A stretch of 21,758 nucleotides of DNA, taken from NCBI GenBank assembly GCA_037445635.1, contig JBBIKC010000048.1, positions 1 through 21,758 of the forward strand, read 5' to 3'. The DNA is from JBFMCC01 sp037445635 (GTDB taxonomy: Bacteria; Chloroflexota; Anaerolineae; Anaerolineales; Villigracilaceae). The notes under the pieces are model-generated. The model was given only the letters and a program-made list of their open reading frames with translations. It was not told the DNA's origin and made no database searches. Within the stretch, counting starts at the first letter, position 1. Each line of letters begins with the position of its first letter. Made by a program: the position numbers and the translations under genes. This document shows positions 21,703-21,758 of this stretch, piece after piece.

Positions 21703-21758
21703 CTACTCGATGATCTTGGTGATGACGCCGGCGCCGACGGTCAGGCCGCCTTCGCGGA
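21703..21758 (-). CDS. tuf: Elongation factor Tu, 3' end only (truncated by window edge)
   Basis: The minus strand from the window edge reads REGGLTVGAGVITKIIE and then TAG. This is the exact C-terminal signature of bacterial EF-Tu (FAIREGGRTVGAGVVTKI-type ending). Position directly before rpsJ is the common end of the str operon. Only 17 full codons are visible, so nothing can be said of its GTPase domain. Confidence 0.9.
   Translation of the reverse strand, partial: REGGLTVGAGVITKIIE

Noticed and set aside
1..21758. CRISPR arrays, insertion sequences, tRNA or rRNA genes, attachment sites
   Set aside because: No regularly spaced repeats, transposase motifs, cloverleaf-like segments or rRNA-like stretches were seen anywhere in the window.

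Overview
The window is a GC-rich bacterial chromosome segment with two parts. About the first 3.3 kb (plus strand) is an accessory region: the last codons of a Crp/Fnr-family regulator, a fused cytochrome cd1 nitrite reductase (NirS), and a small lipoprotein. The rest (3.4-21.8 kb, minus strand) is the conserved ribosomal-protein supercluster, read from the 3' end of tuf at the right edge down to rpsI, followed by mazG. The lipoprotein with a TPYP-rich linker, the S4, S14, L24 and L36 proteins with cysteine metal sites, the cupredoxin-cytochrome c module, and the rplQ-truA-rplM-rpsI order fit a monoderm of the Chloroflexota, probably Anaerolineae. That assignment is inference, because no 16S rRNA gene lies in the window.

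Left region: the partial Crp/Fnr gene ends at 107 and is followed by a strong intrinsic terminator. A 138-base spacer then carries two perfect dyads and the Shine-Dalgarno sequence that fixes the nirS start at 246. NirS here is 798 residues instead of about 560-600. It has a lipoprotein signal, a cupredoxin-like domain whose copper cysteine is replaced by Asp, an extra cytochrome c domain, the usual cytochrome c domain, and a complete d1-heme propeller with its ligand and catalytic histidines. It should reduce nitrite to NO while anchored outside the membrane. A terminator separates it from a lipoprotein gene that appears to be transcribed as a leaderless mRNA from a perfect TATAAT.

Right region, in transcription order: tuf (3' end), rpsJ, a 198-base structured spacer, rplC-rplD-rplW-rplB-rpsS-rplV-rpsC-rplP-rpmC-rpsQ-rplN-rplX-rplE-rpsN-rpsH-rplF-rplR-rpsE-rpmD-rplO-secY-adk-map. 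A spacer with a good sigma70-type promoter follows, then rpmJ-rpsM-rpsK-rpsD-rpoA-rplQ-truA-rplM-rpsI, a 12-bp palindrome, and mazG with its own terminator. Gene spacing is mostly under 30 bases with several stop/start overlaps. infA is missing from its common position between map and rpmJ.

Together the right-hand genes make ribosomal proteins of both subunits, the protein-export channel, the RNA polymerase alpha subunit, and housekeeping enzymes (adenylate kinase, methionine aminopeptidase, pseudouridine synthase, nucleotide sanitation). The most unusual object is the multi-domain NirS and its control region. No transposons, CRISPR arrays, tRNAs or rRNAs were seen, and no gene-free stretch exceeds 300 bases.
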